Shown: positions 40,350 through 49,187, counted from the first letter of the stretch. The stretch: DNA of 64,000 bases from Lachnospiraceae bacterium (GCA_025758065.1 CP107199.1:3445501-3509500), one strand, 5' to 3'. Notes: generated by a model from the sequence alone, not told the origin. Numbers and translations: made by a program.

Positions 40350-41071
40350 TGTGAAACACCTCCCAGATTTAACTCATTGGAAATGTACTCAAGGATATTG
40401 TGATACTCAAATAGCCCCATATCTCTCAATCTGATAACCAAGGCTGTATAAGATACTCCGATATAAGCTGCCATTCTGCGGATAACTGCTTTATCCTTTG
40501 AAGTAATGGTATTATCGCCATAAACTTTTATCGGATTTGACTGATTATATTTCGCCAAGGCATTTTCAATAATTCTTCTCGGCATAAGAAGCGAAGCTCC
40601 CATTGTATCTGCCTGCCACTCAACAGACGCAAACATCTGAGCCAGTTCCTCTTTGGAATAACTACGCTCACTGTCATACTCTGCATGAAAGCGTCCTTCA
40701 CTCGGCATTGCATACATCTTACTCAAGATATGATGTGACGCTTCGTGTGCCATTGTAAATCTGCGACGTCCCTGCTCCTTTTCAGCAAGAAGAAATTTAT
40801 CAAGTACGATGGTATCTTTCGGGAAAACAAAGGGAATAATTTTTCCGTCCTGATGTACCAGCAGTGGTGTTGCTCCATCTGCCAGAAAGCCAATCCTGCC
40901 TGCATCATCTTCTGCGAAAGAAGCGTATTCAATTCGTAACATAAGAAATTCTGTAATGAAATGTTCTATGTCGATGGATTGAATCACTCGATTGCTAAAC
41001 TTATTAGCATAAGCTGTTATCAAGCCTTCGCTGATTTCTTCCAACTCGGCTCTTGACATATAAATACTCAA
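40346..41071 (-). CDS. ImmA/IrrE-family metallopeptidase
   Basis: A 241-aa protein with FTMAHEASHHILSKM (HExxH at about 109-113) and EWQADTMGASLLMPR (third ligand Glu), the gluzincin pattern of ImmA/IrrE. These proteases cleave a repressor on a DNA-damage or mating signal to derepress an ICE or prophage. GGAGGTGG lies 7 bases before a TTG start at 41071, which overlaps the stop of the 39-aa gene. The LexA-like gene in the same operon is the obvious target. Confidence 0.88.
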   Translation of the reverse strand: MSIYMSRAELEEISEGLITAYANKFSNRVIQSIDIEHFITEFLMLRIEYASFAEDDAGRIGFLADGATPLLVHQDGKIIPFVFPKDTIVLDKFLLAEKEQGRRRFTMAHEASHHILSKMYAMPSEGRFHAEYDSERSYSKEELAQMFASVEWQADTMGASLLMPRRIIENALAKYNQSNPIKVYGDNTITSKDKAVIRRMAAYIGVSYTALVIRLRDMGLFEYHNILEYISNELNLGGVSQ

Positions 41072-41187
41072 GTTGTGTCCACCTCCGACTCCACCTTGTC
41101 CGGTGGTGCAACTCCTCCGGCAAAGTTCTGTTGTATTTCCGCACTATCCAAATTGATTAGATAGCGAATTCCTTCAAGTGTTCTCAT
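41068..41187 (-). CDS. 39-aa peptide between lexA and immA
   Basis: MRTLEGIRYLINLDSAEIQQ continues to a total of 39 residues and ends in TGA overlapping the ImmA start. It begins 15 bases after the LexA stop. Tight packing on both sides (overlap 4 bases) is the main evidence that it is translated. It may simply couple translation, or be a short regulator of the protease. Confidence 0.5.
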   Translation of the reverse strand: MRTLEGIRYLINLDSAEIQQNFAGGVAPPDKVESEVDTT

Positions 41188-41201
41188 TCGTCTGTCCTCT
41201 G

Positions 41202-41801
41202 TTATAATTCTTTGATGATGTGACAAGCCACACCCTGAATGCAGCACTCATCTACAATGATGTCTTTCATCTTCTTATTTTCCGGGTGGAGAATGATTTT
41301 CTGATTCTCATCATCTCGGAAGTAACGTTTCAATGTATTCTGATTATCCACAAGGGCAACTACTATATCGCCCTCTTTGGCTTCTACCTGCTTTTTGACA
41401 ACCACAAGGTCGCCGTCATCAATCCCTGCTTCAATCATAGACTGACCGCTTGCTCTTAATATAAAGAAATCTCCTTTGCCGAAAATAGCAGTAGGAAGCG
41501 ATACATATTCTTCAATATTTTCTTCCTCATACTGAGGACTGCCACAAGGAATAGAACCCACAATCGGTGTCTGTGTCTGTTCGCCACTGTACTTACGGGT
41601 CACATTTGTACTAATTTCCTGCCCGTCGTACTCAATCATATTCTTCTCAGCCATCTCTACCAAGTATTTGTATGCTGTACCTCTGGCAATGCCAACCGCT
41701 TCAGCAATCTTTGTAGTCGATGGGGATTGTCTGTTTTGCAGGTAATAATCCTCAATATACTTTTTTATCTCACTCATAAGTTCAGGACTCTTGCTTCTCA
41801 T
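41202..41801 (-). CDS. LexA-like S24 repressor
   Basis: N-terminal winged helix-turn-helix (NRQSPSTTKIAEAVGIARGT), then a self-cleavage site IPCGSP where Cys-Gly (about 86-87) replaces the usual Ala-Gly, and the S24 domain with Ser about 121 (LRASGQSMIEAGIDDGDLVV) and Lys about 158 (NTLKRY). 199 aa is a normal LexA length. It should repress element genes until RecA-stimulated self-cleavage, or cleavage by the ImmA-like protease of the same operon. It has its own promoter at 41854-41881. Confidence 0.88.
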   Translation of the reverse strand: MRSKSPELMSEIKKYIEDYYLQNRQSPSTTKIAEAVGIARGTAYKYLVEMAEKNMIEYDGQEISTNVTRKYSGEQTQTPIVGSIPCGSPQYEEENIEEYVSLPTAIFGKGDFFILRASGQSMIEAGIDDGDLVVVKKQVEAKEGDIVVALVDNQNTLKRYFRDDENQKIILHPENKKMKDIIVDECCIQGVACHIIKEL

Positions 41802-41853
41802 ACCTGCACCTCGCTTTCTTTTCTATCGGAAGCACTCTGCTTTCGATAGTTTT

Positions 41854-41881
41854 ATTATACCTGATACGAAAATTTTTTCAA
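41854..41881 (-). promoter_or_regulatory. Promoter of the lexA-like operon
   Basis: On the minus strand TTGAAA (41876-41881), 16 bases, TATAAT (41854-41859). CGAAAA and TTTTCG flank the -35 as a possible dyad operator. Confidence 0.6.
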
Positions 41882-41902
41882 GTAGGTTTTTCGCAAAAGA
41901 AA

Positions 41903-41930
41903 AGAGGTGTCGCAATTTGCTAACACCTCT
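41903..41930 (-). terminator. Terminator of the DUF1016 transcript
   Basis: AGAGGTGT pairs with ACACCTCT over 12 bases and is followed on the minus strand by TTTTCTTTTG. Confidence 0.6.
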
Positions 41931-41994
41931 GCACCTTTTAACTCAATTTATTTCTTTTTAACTCAACCAATGTTAAAAGTAAAGTTTTTGTTTT

Positions 41995-42072
41995 CATTGA
42001 AAATTACAGCCTATAAAGGCTTTTTTGTTCAATGAACTTTTATCCTGCAATTTGTGCAGACCGTCTGCACAA
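41995..42072. repeat. Structured repeat unit, copy 1
   Basis: A hairpin closed by CATTGAA/TTCAATG with AGCC/GGCT inside (41995-42034) is followed by a palindrome with arms TTGTGCAGAC and GTCTGCACAA around a central C (42052-42072). Next to it is TTGTTGCC/GGCAACAA (42079-42101). Confidence 0.7.
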
Positions 42073-42236
42073 TTAGATTGTTGCCACACTGAGGCAACAA
42101 TCTAAGCAATGTATAAATCTTTGGTAATAGTCGCATTTATTTTGGATTCACTGAGTCTAAAATCTTTAAGAACTCTTTTACTATGTATTATCCTTCACTC
42201 CATAACACTGATACAACATATCTGTCATTTTTATTC

Positions 42237-42301
42237 CATTGAAAATTTCCGCACATAAAGGCTTTTTTGTTCAATGCAATTTGTGCAGACCGTCTGCACA
42301 A
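42237..42301. repeat. Structured repeat unit, copy 2
   Basis: The same two parts as copy 1, closer together: the CATTGAA/TTCAATG hairpin (42237-42276) and the 21-bp palindrome (42281-42301). The palindrome begins 1 base after the DUF1016 stop codon. Confidence 0.7.
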
Positions 42302-42302
42302 A

Positions 42303-43316
42303 TTACTTTTTCATATCAATTCTACTTCTAATATCTTCTACGGCAGGTAATGCATTTTTCAAATCTAACGGTAAATCCGTGCATAAGTGATATTCACTGA
42401 CACCAATCGGTTTTGACATATCTCTCAATGCATACTCTGCAATTGTTCTATTTTCATCTCTGCACAAAATAAGTCCCACTGATGGATTATCCTCTGGAGC
42501 TTTCACTAAATCGTCTAAAGCAGATAAATAAAAATTCATCTTTCCTGCCTGTTCTGGCTTAAACTCGCCAGTTTTAAGGTCTATTGCCACATAACATCTA
42601 ATCTTTGTGTTATAGAAAAGAAGGTCTATATAAAAATCTTTTCCCCCAACCTCAAGATGATACTGCTGTCCCATAAAGGCAAAACCAGTGCCTAATTCCA
42701 TCAACAAAGAAGTAACATTTTTTACAAGTTCATTTTCTATATCTGTTTCCAACATTTCTTCCGTATAATCAATGAAATCAAACATATATGGGTCTTTCAT
42801 TGTGCTTAATACCATATCCTTTTGTTCAGCCGGTAATCGTCTTTCAAAATTTGATATTTTATTAGCAACTGCCTGTCGCTCATATAATTGACTCTTAACT
42901 TGGGAAGCCAAATCATCAACCGACCACTTATGTTCTAAAGTTTTTTCCAGATACCATATATATTCTTCTCGATTTGACACTTTACTCATCAATATCTGAT
43001 GATGACTCCAAGTAATTCTTCCCAATCCGTACTCGTCTACATCATCTTCCGTGAAAATCTGTGCAAATTTCTTCATATACTTTAAATTTCTGACAGAATA
43101 ACCTTTTGCACTTGGAAATCTCATCTTCATATCCTTAGACAGATTTTCTACAAATTTATTTCCCCACTCAGAATTGCGGATAATAACATTTCCAATAAAT
43201 ATATTTGTTTTCATTATCTCACTATTTACACTGACAGAAGCTCTGCATTTAGCCTGATTGACATAATCATTTATTTCCTCTACTGCCTGCAAATATTGAT
43301 TTGACGGTGTAAGCAT
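42303..43316 (-). CDS. DUF1016 (YhcG-type) PD-(D/E)xK nuclease
   Basis: A 337-aa protein with the DUF1016 N-terminal domain (NVIIRNSEWGNKFVENLSKD, AKGYSVRNLKYMKKFAQIFT, LGRITWSHHQILMSKV) and a C-terminal nuclease domain with GKDFYIDLLFYNTKIRCYVA then IDLKTGEFKPEQAGKMNFYL, giving the Asp and Asp-x-Lys of the PD-(D/E)xK core. These proteins are usually found in defence islands, often next to type I systems as here. The gene is flanked by three copies of one 21-bp palindrome, which suggests a self-contained cassette. No restriction-type partner is fused. Confidence 0.9.
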   Translation of the reverse strand: MLTPSNQYLQAVEEINDYVNQAKCRASVSVNSEIMKTNIFIGNVIIRNSEWGNKFVENLSKDMKMRFPSAKGYSVRNLKYMKKFAQIFTEDDVDEYGLGRITWSHHQILMSKVSNREEYIWYLEKTLEHKWSVDDLASQVKSQLYERQAVANKISNFERRLPAEQKDMVLSTMKDPYMFDFIDYTEEMLETDIENELVKNVTSLLMELGTGFAFMGQQYHLEVGGKDFYIDLLFYNTKIRCYVAIDLKTGEFKPEQAGKMNFYLSALDDLVKAPEDNPSVGLILCRDENRTIAEYALRDMSKPIGVSEYHLCTDLPLDLKNALPAVEDIRSRIDMKK

Positions 43317-43332
43317 ATTGGCTCCTTCCTAA

Positions 43333-43353
43333 TTGTGCAGACCGTCTGCACAA
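43333..43353. repeat. 21-bp palindrome, copy 3, upstream of the DUF1016 gene
   Basis: Exact third copy of the TTGTGCAGAC-C-GTCTGCACAA palindrome, 16 bases before the start codon. Possible operator or cassette boundary. Confidence 0.7.
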
Positions 43354-43424
43354 TTTAAAAACATATCATTTTCATATTCATAATAATTGATTTTTCACAC
43401 AAATTCTAAATCATTTACGAATCA

Positions 43425-44408
43425 CTACTCACTCTCCTGCATATCCTCATCGGCTTTTGCAATCATCTGTCTGTACTGTTCTTTCACACTTTCCGGTGCA
43501 AGTATCTGTACTTTTCCATTAAAGCCAAATACCCAACCGAAAAAGGTAGGACTGGCTGATACTTCGGTCTGTACTCTGAAAGAAGTCATATCATACGCAA
43601 GGGTTGTCACATCTTCTCCGAAACGGTCTACCATTGTTTTCATCAGACTGTTATCACACCGTAAATCCACAAGAACTTTCTCTCCTGAGAACATAAAGAA
43701 CACTTCTTTTGTAAAATTCTCAATATCAAAATCATCGGGCATTGGGATAATATCCTTATCCAGTATCTCAGGTTTGGAAGCAATACGGTCTACCCTGAAA
43801 TTGATAACCTTGCTTTTCTTCTCTGAATATCCGAGAACATAATAATAGTCCCCACACCAGAGAAGTTTATACGGACTGAACTTATACACTTCGCCCTTAT
43901 TCTTCAGAACCTTTTTCTTTAATCCGGTATAATCATAATACTGGAAAGAAATCTGTTTACCTGCATTGATGGCGTCATTTATAGCGTCGATGATATAATA
44001 TATCTGTTCATTATCCGGCTTAATACGATTGACCACATAGTTATTACGCTTCAGCTTCGATGCCTGCCCTGGACTAGTCATCGTATGTATCTTTTCAATC
44101 AAAGTTTCGCTTTTCTTCTTTGTAATGAACTTCGATGACTCTACCGCATCTATCAGCAGTTTCAGTTCCGGCAATTCAAACTTACGACTAGCTACAAAGT
44201 ATTTGCTTTGAGTAGAATGGATAGTAACAATGTCCATTCCAAACTCCTGAAGTGCAGCAATATCTTTTGTGACCGTCGTTCTATGTGCAGATATTCCATA
44301 TTCATCATTCAATATATTGATTAACTGTGTTGTGGAAAGAGGATTTTCTTCATCGGTTCTTTCCAGTAAAATCTTTTGTAAATATAAAATTCTTGGCTTT
44401 GTTTCCAT
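43425..44408 (-). CDS. WYL-domain transcriptional regulator
   Basis: A 327-aa protein with helix-turn-helix (ILYLQKILLERTDEENPLST, GISAHRTTVTKDIAAL), WYL domain (ISFQYYDYTGLKKKVLKNKG, WCGDYYYVLGYSEKKSKVIN) and C-terminal extension (RVQTEVSASPTFFGWVFGFN). It resembles the WYL protein at 1742 in layout. It is the last gene of a four-gene minus-strand run with TfoX-like, membrane and GyrI-like genes, which it may regulate. Confidence 0.87.
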   Translation of the reverse strand: METKPRILYLQKILLERTDEENPLSTTQLINILNDEYGISAHRTTVTKDIAALQEFGMDIVTIHSTQSKYFVASRKFELPELKLLIDAVESSKFITKKKSETLIEKIHTMTSPGQASKLKRNNYVVNRIKPDNEQIYYIIDAINDAINAGKQISFQYYDYTGLKKKVLKNKGEVYKFSPYKLLWCGDYYYVLGYSEKKSKVINFRVDRIASKPEILDKDIIPMPDDFDIENFTKEVFFMFSGEKVLVDLRCDNSLMKTMVDRFGEDVTTLAYDMTSFRVQTEVSASPTFFGWVFGFNGKVQILAPESVKEQYRQMIAKADEDMQESE

Positions 44409-44446
44409 AATTTTTATATACCAATCGCTCCATCAATAGTATCTGT

Positions 44447-44767
44447 CTACTTTTTCTTTTTAGGCTTAGGTGCTGGCAATTCGTCATACATCGCATTAAA
44501 CAACCCTGTTAAAAACTCCTTACTATCAACATCTTCCACAAGCAGCATTTCCTTTGCCCCATCATACGGCAATTCATAGGTAGCTGTCGGCATATATGAA
44601 ATTGCTGATTTTATCGGTTTTACAAGTAATCTGTCATCATAAATTCCGCCGACAATTTTACCACGATAATAAATAATATATTCGCCCATCATCGCACGGA
44701 AAGTAATCTCGTCCAATTCTGCCAACTGTTCTAATATAAATTTCAAATATTCTTTACTTGATGCCAT
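44447..44767 (-). CDS. TfoX/Sxy N-terminal-domain protein
   Basis: A 106-aa protein: LEQLAELDEITFRAMMGEYI, IYYRGKIVGGIYDDRLLVKP, AMYDELPAPK and a Lys tail. The RxMMGEY and YDDRLLVK motifs are those of the TfoX N-terminal domain. In Firmicutes such single-domain proteins occur without competence genes; role unclear. It precedes the WYL gene by 38 bases. Confidence 0.8.
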   Translation of the reverse strand: MASSKEYLKFILEQLAELDEITFRAMMGEYIIYYRGKIVGGIYDDRLLVKPIKSAISYMPTATYELPYDGAKEMLLVEDVDSKEFLTGLFNAMYDELPAPKPKKKK

Positions 44768-44793
44768 TAGTTGTCCTCCGACCTAATTTCATT

Positions 44794-45270
44794 TTACTCG
44801 ATTTCTTTTTTATGATTCAAGTGTATTCCAATATGTCCAATCCCCAATATGATTGCTGCAACAAATAAAAACGGGTTTTTGCCATATATACTCAATAGAC
44901 AAAATGCACATACTGGCAATGTTGCACCTGCCACCGGAATACCCAGTAAGCTGCTGTACATATCCTTCATTGTCTTAGCACTTCTGAAATATCTAATCCA
45001 ATACACCTCATATAAGACCATCAAAACAAATGCAATCAAAAGTATTACAGTCCAACCGGATATTTCATTGATATTAAAATCTCTGAATATCAATGACAAG
45101 CAGGTTACAGAAATTTCTCCCACTCTTTCAAATAACAGCAGTACCCTGTTTTCATTTTTCACATACTTATCATAATCTTTCGGCTTATTTTTACTCCATA
45201 CAATATTTGGTAGCATCAGCATCAATAAAAATATTAAACCTATATATGAAAATCCAAAATTTACATTCAT
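44794..45270 (-). CDS. Polytopic membrane protein, 158 aa
   Basis: Four or five hydrophobic segments: IGLIFLLMLMLPNIVW, WTVILLIAFVLMVLYEVYWI, LLGIPVAGATLPVCAFCLLS, FLFVAAIILGIGHIGIHL. No enzymatic motif. The start overlaps the stop of the GyrI-like gene, so the two are coupled. Unknown function; a small-molecule carrier is plausible given the GyrI-like partner. Confidence 0.65.
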   Translation of the reverse strand: MNVNFGFSYIGLIFLLMLMLPNIVWSKNKPKDYDKYVKNENRVLLLFERVGEISVTCLSLIFRDFNINEISGWTVILLIAFVLMVLYEVYWIRYFRSAKTMKDMYSSLLGIPVAGATLPVCAFCLLSIYGKNPFLFVAAIILGIGHIGIHLNHKKEIE

Positions 45271-45926
45271 TATTGTATCTCATTTCCAAGCAATTTACGC
45301 CTTTTTATTGGGTGTCTTATTACCGTTTTGCATTTCTCCGGTGCAACTTTTCTTGGGTCTGATAAATAGATTTCGTGATGGCGTCGCTCATCAGTAAAAT
45401 CATTTACATAACCGTTTTCTTCAAGATATTTATCCATCATCGCCACGGTTGCAGGTTCATCATCAAACGCTCCTATATGCATTATCTGTACGCACAAACC
45501 TTCGTCAATACTCAAGAACTCTGCACCAGAGCAATCCATCTTTTTCTTTTTTGAAGCAGTTTCCACCGCCCAATCAAAATCTTTCTTTGTAATAAAATCA
45601 GGCAGACGAATAACAGAAATCCAGTTGAAAGCTGATTTATCAGTATAATCTATACTTTCAACATTGTCCTGCCACCAAAAGCCCTCAAGCGGTGGTACAA
45701 CATATTCAAAAAATCCTTCTATTTTGTAATCCGTCTTATAGCTCATCTTGAGAGTATATGCAACAGCATACAAAACACCAATAGCAGTTTTATATTCTCC
45801 GCCTTCTTCATTAGGATTTCCTTTACCTCGTACCGCTATATAATTTGCCTTTGGAATTGTCACAATCTGCGGCTTATTCTTCGGCATATAGAACTCTTTA
45901 TATTCTTTCTTAAAATCGAATGCCAT
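45270..45926 (-). CDS. GyrI-like small-molecule-binding protein
   Basis: A 218-aa protein with KPQIVTIPKANYIAVRGKGN, GEYKTAIGVLYAVAYTLKMS, EGFFEYVVPPLEGFWWQDN and HHEIYLSDPRKVAPEKCKTV, the pattern of stand-alone GyrI-like domain proteins, which bind drug-like ligands or act as cyclopropanation-type hydrolases. First gene of the WYL operon. Confidence 0.82.
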   Translation of the reverse strand: MAFDFKKEYKEFYMPKNKPQIVTIPKANYIAVRGKGNPNEEGGEYKTAIGVLYAVAYTLKMSYKTDYKIEGFFEYVVPPLEGFWWQDNVESIDYTDKSAFNWISVIRLPDFITKKDFDWAVETASKKKKMDCSGAEFLSIDEGLCVQIMHIGAFDDEPATVAMMDKYLEENGYVNDFTDERRHHEIYLSDPRKVAPEKCKTVIRHPIKRRKLLGNEIQ

Positions 45927-45974
45927 TTGTTTATCCTCTCTGTAAAATCATTTTTACTTACCTTATAATTCAAT

Positions 45975-46769
45975 TTATAAAACACAATTTGTATATATTT
46001 CAAATAAGGCTAAAAGGAATAAATCTTCCATTTTTTCTATAACTTCCCCATCGTATCCGCCCGGAGAACCGTATGATTTGTCAATGTTTTTATTTTTATT
46101 CCCATAGATTGCTGCAAACTCTGCTATAACAGTAACCAACTGGCACGCCTCTATTTCTTTGCAACTTCCAAAATTATATTCCACCGACAACTGCTGAATT
46201 GGTGTTTTCTTTTTGTCATTGCTGTTAAACGCATTAGCCAAAACATCTGTAATATGATTTTGATACTCAAACTCTTGATGTGGAATTGGTTTATCAGCAT
46301 AATATTCTAAGCTACGAGCAAAATACTTCCCTCCATCGTAAAAAACACTTTTATCATCAGGGAAATGTTTATTTAGCACACTTTCTATTGCAGCCAAACA
46401 CTTTTCATAAATATTGTACTCACTGACTCGTAAATCCAAATCACAATATTCCAAAATTCTATTTTGAACCTCTTTAGTACAACAGCAAAACTCTCTATAC
46501 ATCTCTCTGTTGTAATAAAACAAATCATTATACATCGTGGCTATTGCACATAACGGAATAAGTCCTCTGTCCTTATAATATTTAGAAATAAATGATACCG
46601 CTTGTGCTTTTACACTTTCTTGATGACGTTGCTCATCACGCTTGTCCTGCCTTTTTTCAAACCTCTCCATACGGTTGCTTTGTCTTATTTGCAAGACTGC
46701 AATAATAACCGTGACTATTAAAGCAACTCCCGCACAAATAATACTTATCCAATCTGAAACACTCATCAT
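45975..46769 (-). CDS. Membrane-anchored protein of unknown function, 264 aa
   Basis: One N-terminal transmembrane helix (SIICAGVALIVTVIIAVLQI) is followed by a charged coiled-coil (RMERFEKRQDKRDEQRHQES) and a helical cytosolic domain with CCCTKEVQNRILEYCDLDL. No known domain recognised. AGGAG lies 7 bases upstream. Its start is only 20 bases from the outermost copy of the 14-bp inversion site, so DNA upstream of it changes when the hsdS locus inverts. Its place beside a phase-variable type I system suggests, but does not prove, a defence role. Confidence 0.55.
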   Translation of the reverse strand: MMSVSDWISIICAGVALIVTVIIAVLQIRQSNRMERFEKRQDKRDEQRHQESVKAQAVSFISKYYKDRGLIPLCAIATMYNDLFYYNREMYREFCCCTKEVQNRILEYCDLDLRVSEYNIYEKCLAAIESVLNKHFPDDKSVFYDGGKYFARSLEYYADKPIPHQEFEYQNHITDVLANAFNSNDKKKTPIQQLSVEYNFGSCKEIEACQLVTVIAEFAAIYGNKNKNIDKSYGSPGGYDGEVIEKMEDLFLLALFEIYTNCVL

Positions 46770-46788
46770 ATAGTTTCTCCTTCTACTG

Positions 46789-46802
46789 TAAACGATAATT
46801 TA
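46789..46802 (+). repeat. Inversion site A
   Basis: TAAACGATAATTTA, same orientation as site C and inverted relative to B and D. Confidence 0.75.
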
Positions 46803-47519
46803 GAGCAACAAGCCAAGCTACTTTACGATTATTGGTTCACTCAGTTTGATTTTCCAGATGAAAACGGAGAACCATATCGTTCATCAGGCGGTAAAATGGT
46901 TTGGAATGAGCAGCTAAAGCGTACTATTCCTGACGGTTGGACAACAAATCCATTGTCAGATATTTTCACATTCAAATCCGGTTATTCCTTTTCCTCGGAT
47001 TTGTATGAAGTATCTGGCAAATACAAACTACTAACAATAAAAAATGTTCAAAACAACGGCATAAATCTTAATGTCGATAATTATATAAACGTACTGCCTG
47101 ACAATGTACCGGATTATTGCTTACTAAAAGCACAAGACATTTTAATGTCATTAACTGGCAATGTAGGACGTGTTGGAATTATGTATGCCGATAATTGTTT
47201 ATTAAATCAACGAGTAGCTTTGGCTGAACCAGTTAATATAAATCAACGAGTTTTCGTTTACTTTTTGCTTAAAAGTGATATTATTCATAAGCAATATGAA
47301 ATGATAGCAAACGGCTCATCACAACAAAATCTGAGCCCAATTGAAGCCGAAAAAGTCATTATTGCATATAATCCTGAAGTTGCAACAAAATTTTCGACTT
47401 TATGTAATGAATATCTGAATACTATTGTTTCAAATCTTGCTGAAAATCAGGAACTTATAAATATACGTGACTGGTTGCTACCTATACTGATGAACGGTCA
47501 AGCCACCATCAGTGATTGA
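46791..47519 (+). pseudogene. hsdS: Silent hsdS 3' half (alternative second recognition domain)
   Basis: From site A the frame reads NDNLEQQAKLLYDYWFTQFD, then a recognition domain (LSDIFTFKSGYSFSSDLYEV, DILMSLTGNVGRVGIMYADN) and ends LLPILMNGQATISD, exactly the type of end seen in the expressed hsdS. There is no start codon or ribosome-binding site at the beginning; an internal ATG lies at 46896. It becomes part of a full hsdS only after inversion. Confidence 0.8.
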
Positions 47520-48082
47520 TACGGTAAATTATCGTTTATTGCATTATTGATAAGTATCTTTCTATCTATTGAAGAAAGTATCAATACTATCATATCCTGA
47601 TACTTTTTCTCTGGTATTTTAAAATCTAAAGACATCAAATATTCAAGATTTATGTTATCTTGAATACTACCTGTCGCAGCATTTTGTATAGACTTTTTTA
47701 TATACTCAAAAATATAGTACATAAATTCTTCTGATGATTTTTCGGGATATGCTGAAAAACCTACAATACTATCTGGAAAACACATTGGATAAGCCAAAAT
47801 TGCTGTTTCCGCAATATTGGCGGCAATAGTAATACACAATGTTCCTGTATTCCACAATTTACTTTGTTTGAGCCCGAAATCGCCATATTCTTGTTCATGT
47901 TTACTCAAATAAAGAGTTGCTTCTTTAACATCTCCCGTTTGAACTAATGGATATTTCCCATTTTCAAACAGTTTTGGGTCGTTTCTCGGTCTATGTTTTG
48001 ATACTCCTCTTGCAAATGTTCCTAATTCAGCCAATTTGGAAATTTTCCAATTCTCATTATATGAACTTCCATTATAAATCAT
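47498..48082 (-). pseudogene. hsdS: hsdS 5' half (alternative first recognition domain)
   Basis: Begins MIYNGSSYNENWKISKLAEL, has one target-recognition domain (RGVSKHRPRNDPKLFENGKY, YPLVQTGDVKEATLYLSKHE) and reaches the central NNAINDNL, where site B falls. Thereafter only PYQSLMVA remains, read from the opposite half-gene. It is transcribed after the recombinase in the same direction and could be expressed as a half-subunit in the present orientation. Confidence 0.8.
47525..47538 (-). repeat. Inversion site B
   Basis: TAAATTATCGTTTA on the plus strand. Homology with site C extends outward over about 38 bases (47501-47538 against 49169-49206), covering the shared hsdS end. Confidence 0.75.
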
Positions 48083-48091
48083 ATTTTTCTC

Positions 48092-49075
48092 CTAACCTAT
48101 ATACTTTCTATGAGCCAATTTAACATTGCTCTGTTTAACCATTGCATACTGCAAAGTCGTATCTATTTTTCTATGTCCCAAAAGCTGCTGTAACTGTTCA
48201 ATGGGCATTCCTTTATCTATTGCCATAGTCGCAAGAGTACGTCTAAATTTATGTGGATGCACCTTACTAAGACCTAATTGTTTTCCAAAATTTCGTAATC
48301 GCACTTCAATACCACCAATTTTCAATCGTTCATAAGGAGCTTTTAATGATACAAACAGTGCCGGATTATTATCCCTTCTGCTCTGTAAATAATTCTGCAA
48401 ATGTATTTTTGTTCTGGCGTCAAAATAAACGACTCTCTCCTTATCGCCCTTTCCAAAAACAACACATTCACGCTCATTAAAATCTATATCTTCTCGATTT
48501 AGCAGAACCATTTCGCCTACTCGCATACCTGTTGATGCCAACATATCAATCATTGCCAAGTCCCTGAGTTCTGTGCAATTATCTCTCATCAATTCAAGTG
48601 CTTCATCTGAATAAGTTTCCTTAATATTCGTTCCAGTTTTAACCTTATGTATTCTTCTGACCGGACTTTTCAAAATATAGTCCTCGTCCTCAAGCCAAGA
48701 AAAAAAGCTGGAAAGTATTCGTCTTATATTATCAATCGTAACTTTACTTGAATTTTTATTTGACTGATATTCAGTAAGGTAACAGCGTATATCATCGGTT
48801 ACAATATATTTAATACCTTTACCTATACTATCAATCATTGCCTGTATAGTTGCTTTGTAATATTTCAAAGTTTTCTCGGAACAGCCCTCAATTCTCTTTG
48901 CCGATAGAAACAGTTCAACCAAGTTCTGCTCCGATAATCCTTTATCACTTTCCGTTTTTGCAACTTCATAATCAAAAAGCGTATGTTGCAGTACCTCCTG
49001 CAATCGCTGTGTTTGTGCATTGTTCAAATAAGGTAGCATACCCTGAACAATATCCATAATTAAATTCTGTTTCAT
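48092..49075 (-). CDS. XerD-like tyrosine recombinase of the hsdS locus
   Basis: A 327-aa recombinase: core-binding domain (LSEQNLVELFLSAKRIEGCS) and catalytic boxes MLASTGMRVGEMVLLNRED (Arg), HPHKFRRTLAT (His-x-x-Arg), LLGHRKIDTTLQYAMV (Tyr). It lies inside the hsdS cassette between sites B and C, as in other phase-variable type I loci (PsrA/CreX type). AGGAG 8 bases before the ATG at 49075. It should invert DNA between the four 14-bp sites. Confidence 0.9.
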   Translation of the reverse strand: MKQNLIMDIVQGMLPYLNNAQTQRLQEVLQHTLFDYEVAKTESDKGLSEQNLVELFLSAKRIEGCSEKTLKYYKATIQAMIDSIGKGIKYIVTDDIRCYLTEYQSNKNSSKVTIDNIRRILSSFFSWLEDEDYILKSPVRRIHKVKTGTNIKETYSDEALELMRDNCTELRDLAMIDMLASTGMRVGEMVLLNREDIDFNERECVVFGKGDKERVVYFDARTKIHLQNYLQSRRDNNPALFVSLKAPYERLKIGGIEVRLRNFGKQLGLSKVHPHKFRRTLATMAIDKGMPIEQLQQLLGHRKIDTTLQYAMVKQSNVKLAHRKYIG

Positions 49076-49168
49076 AGTCAATTCTCCTTTTATTTAATTT
49101 AGAGAACAACTATGGAGCGGTAGTCCCCTGCTTTAACTCCTGCCACTCACAAGAGTTATGGGATATAT

Positions 49169-49182
49169 TAAACGATAATTTA
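49169..49182 (+). repeat. Inversion site C
   Basis: TAAACGATAATTTA, 6 bases after the stop of the expressed hsdS. Confidence 0.75.
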
Positions 49183-49187
49183 CCACA

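Noticed and set aside
46896..47519. Independent plus-strand hsdS gene from the ATG at 46896
   Set aside because: The homology begins at site A, 105 bases upstream, in the middle of the HsdS fold; the ATG is internal and has no ribosome-binding site, so this is a silent half-gene.
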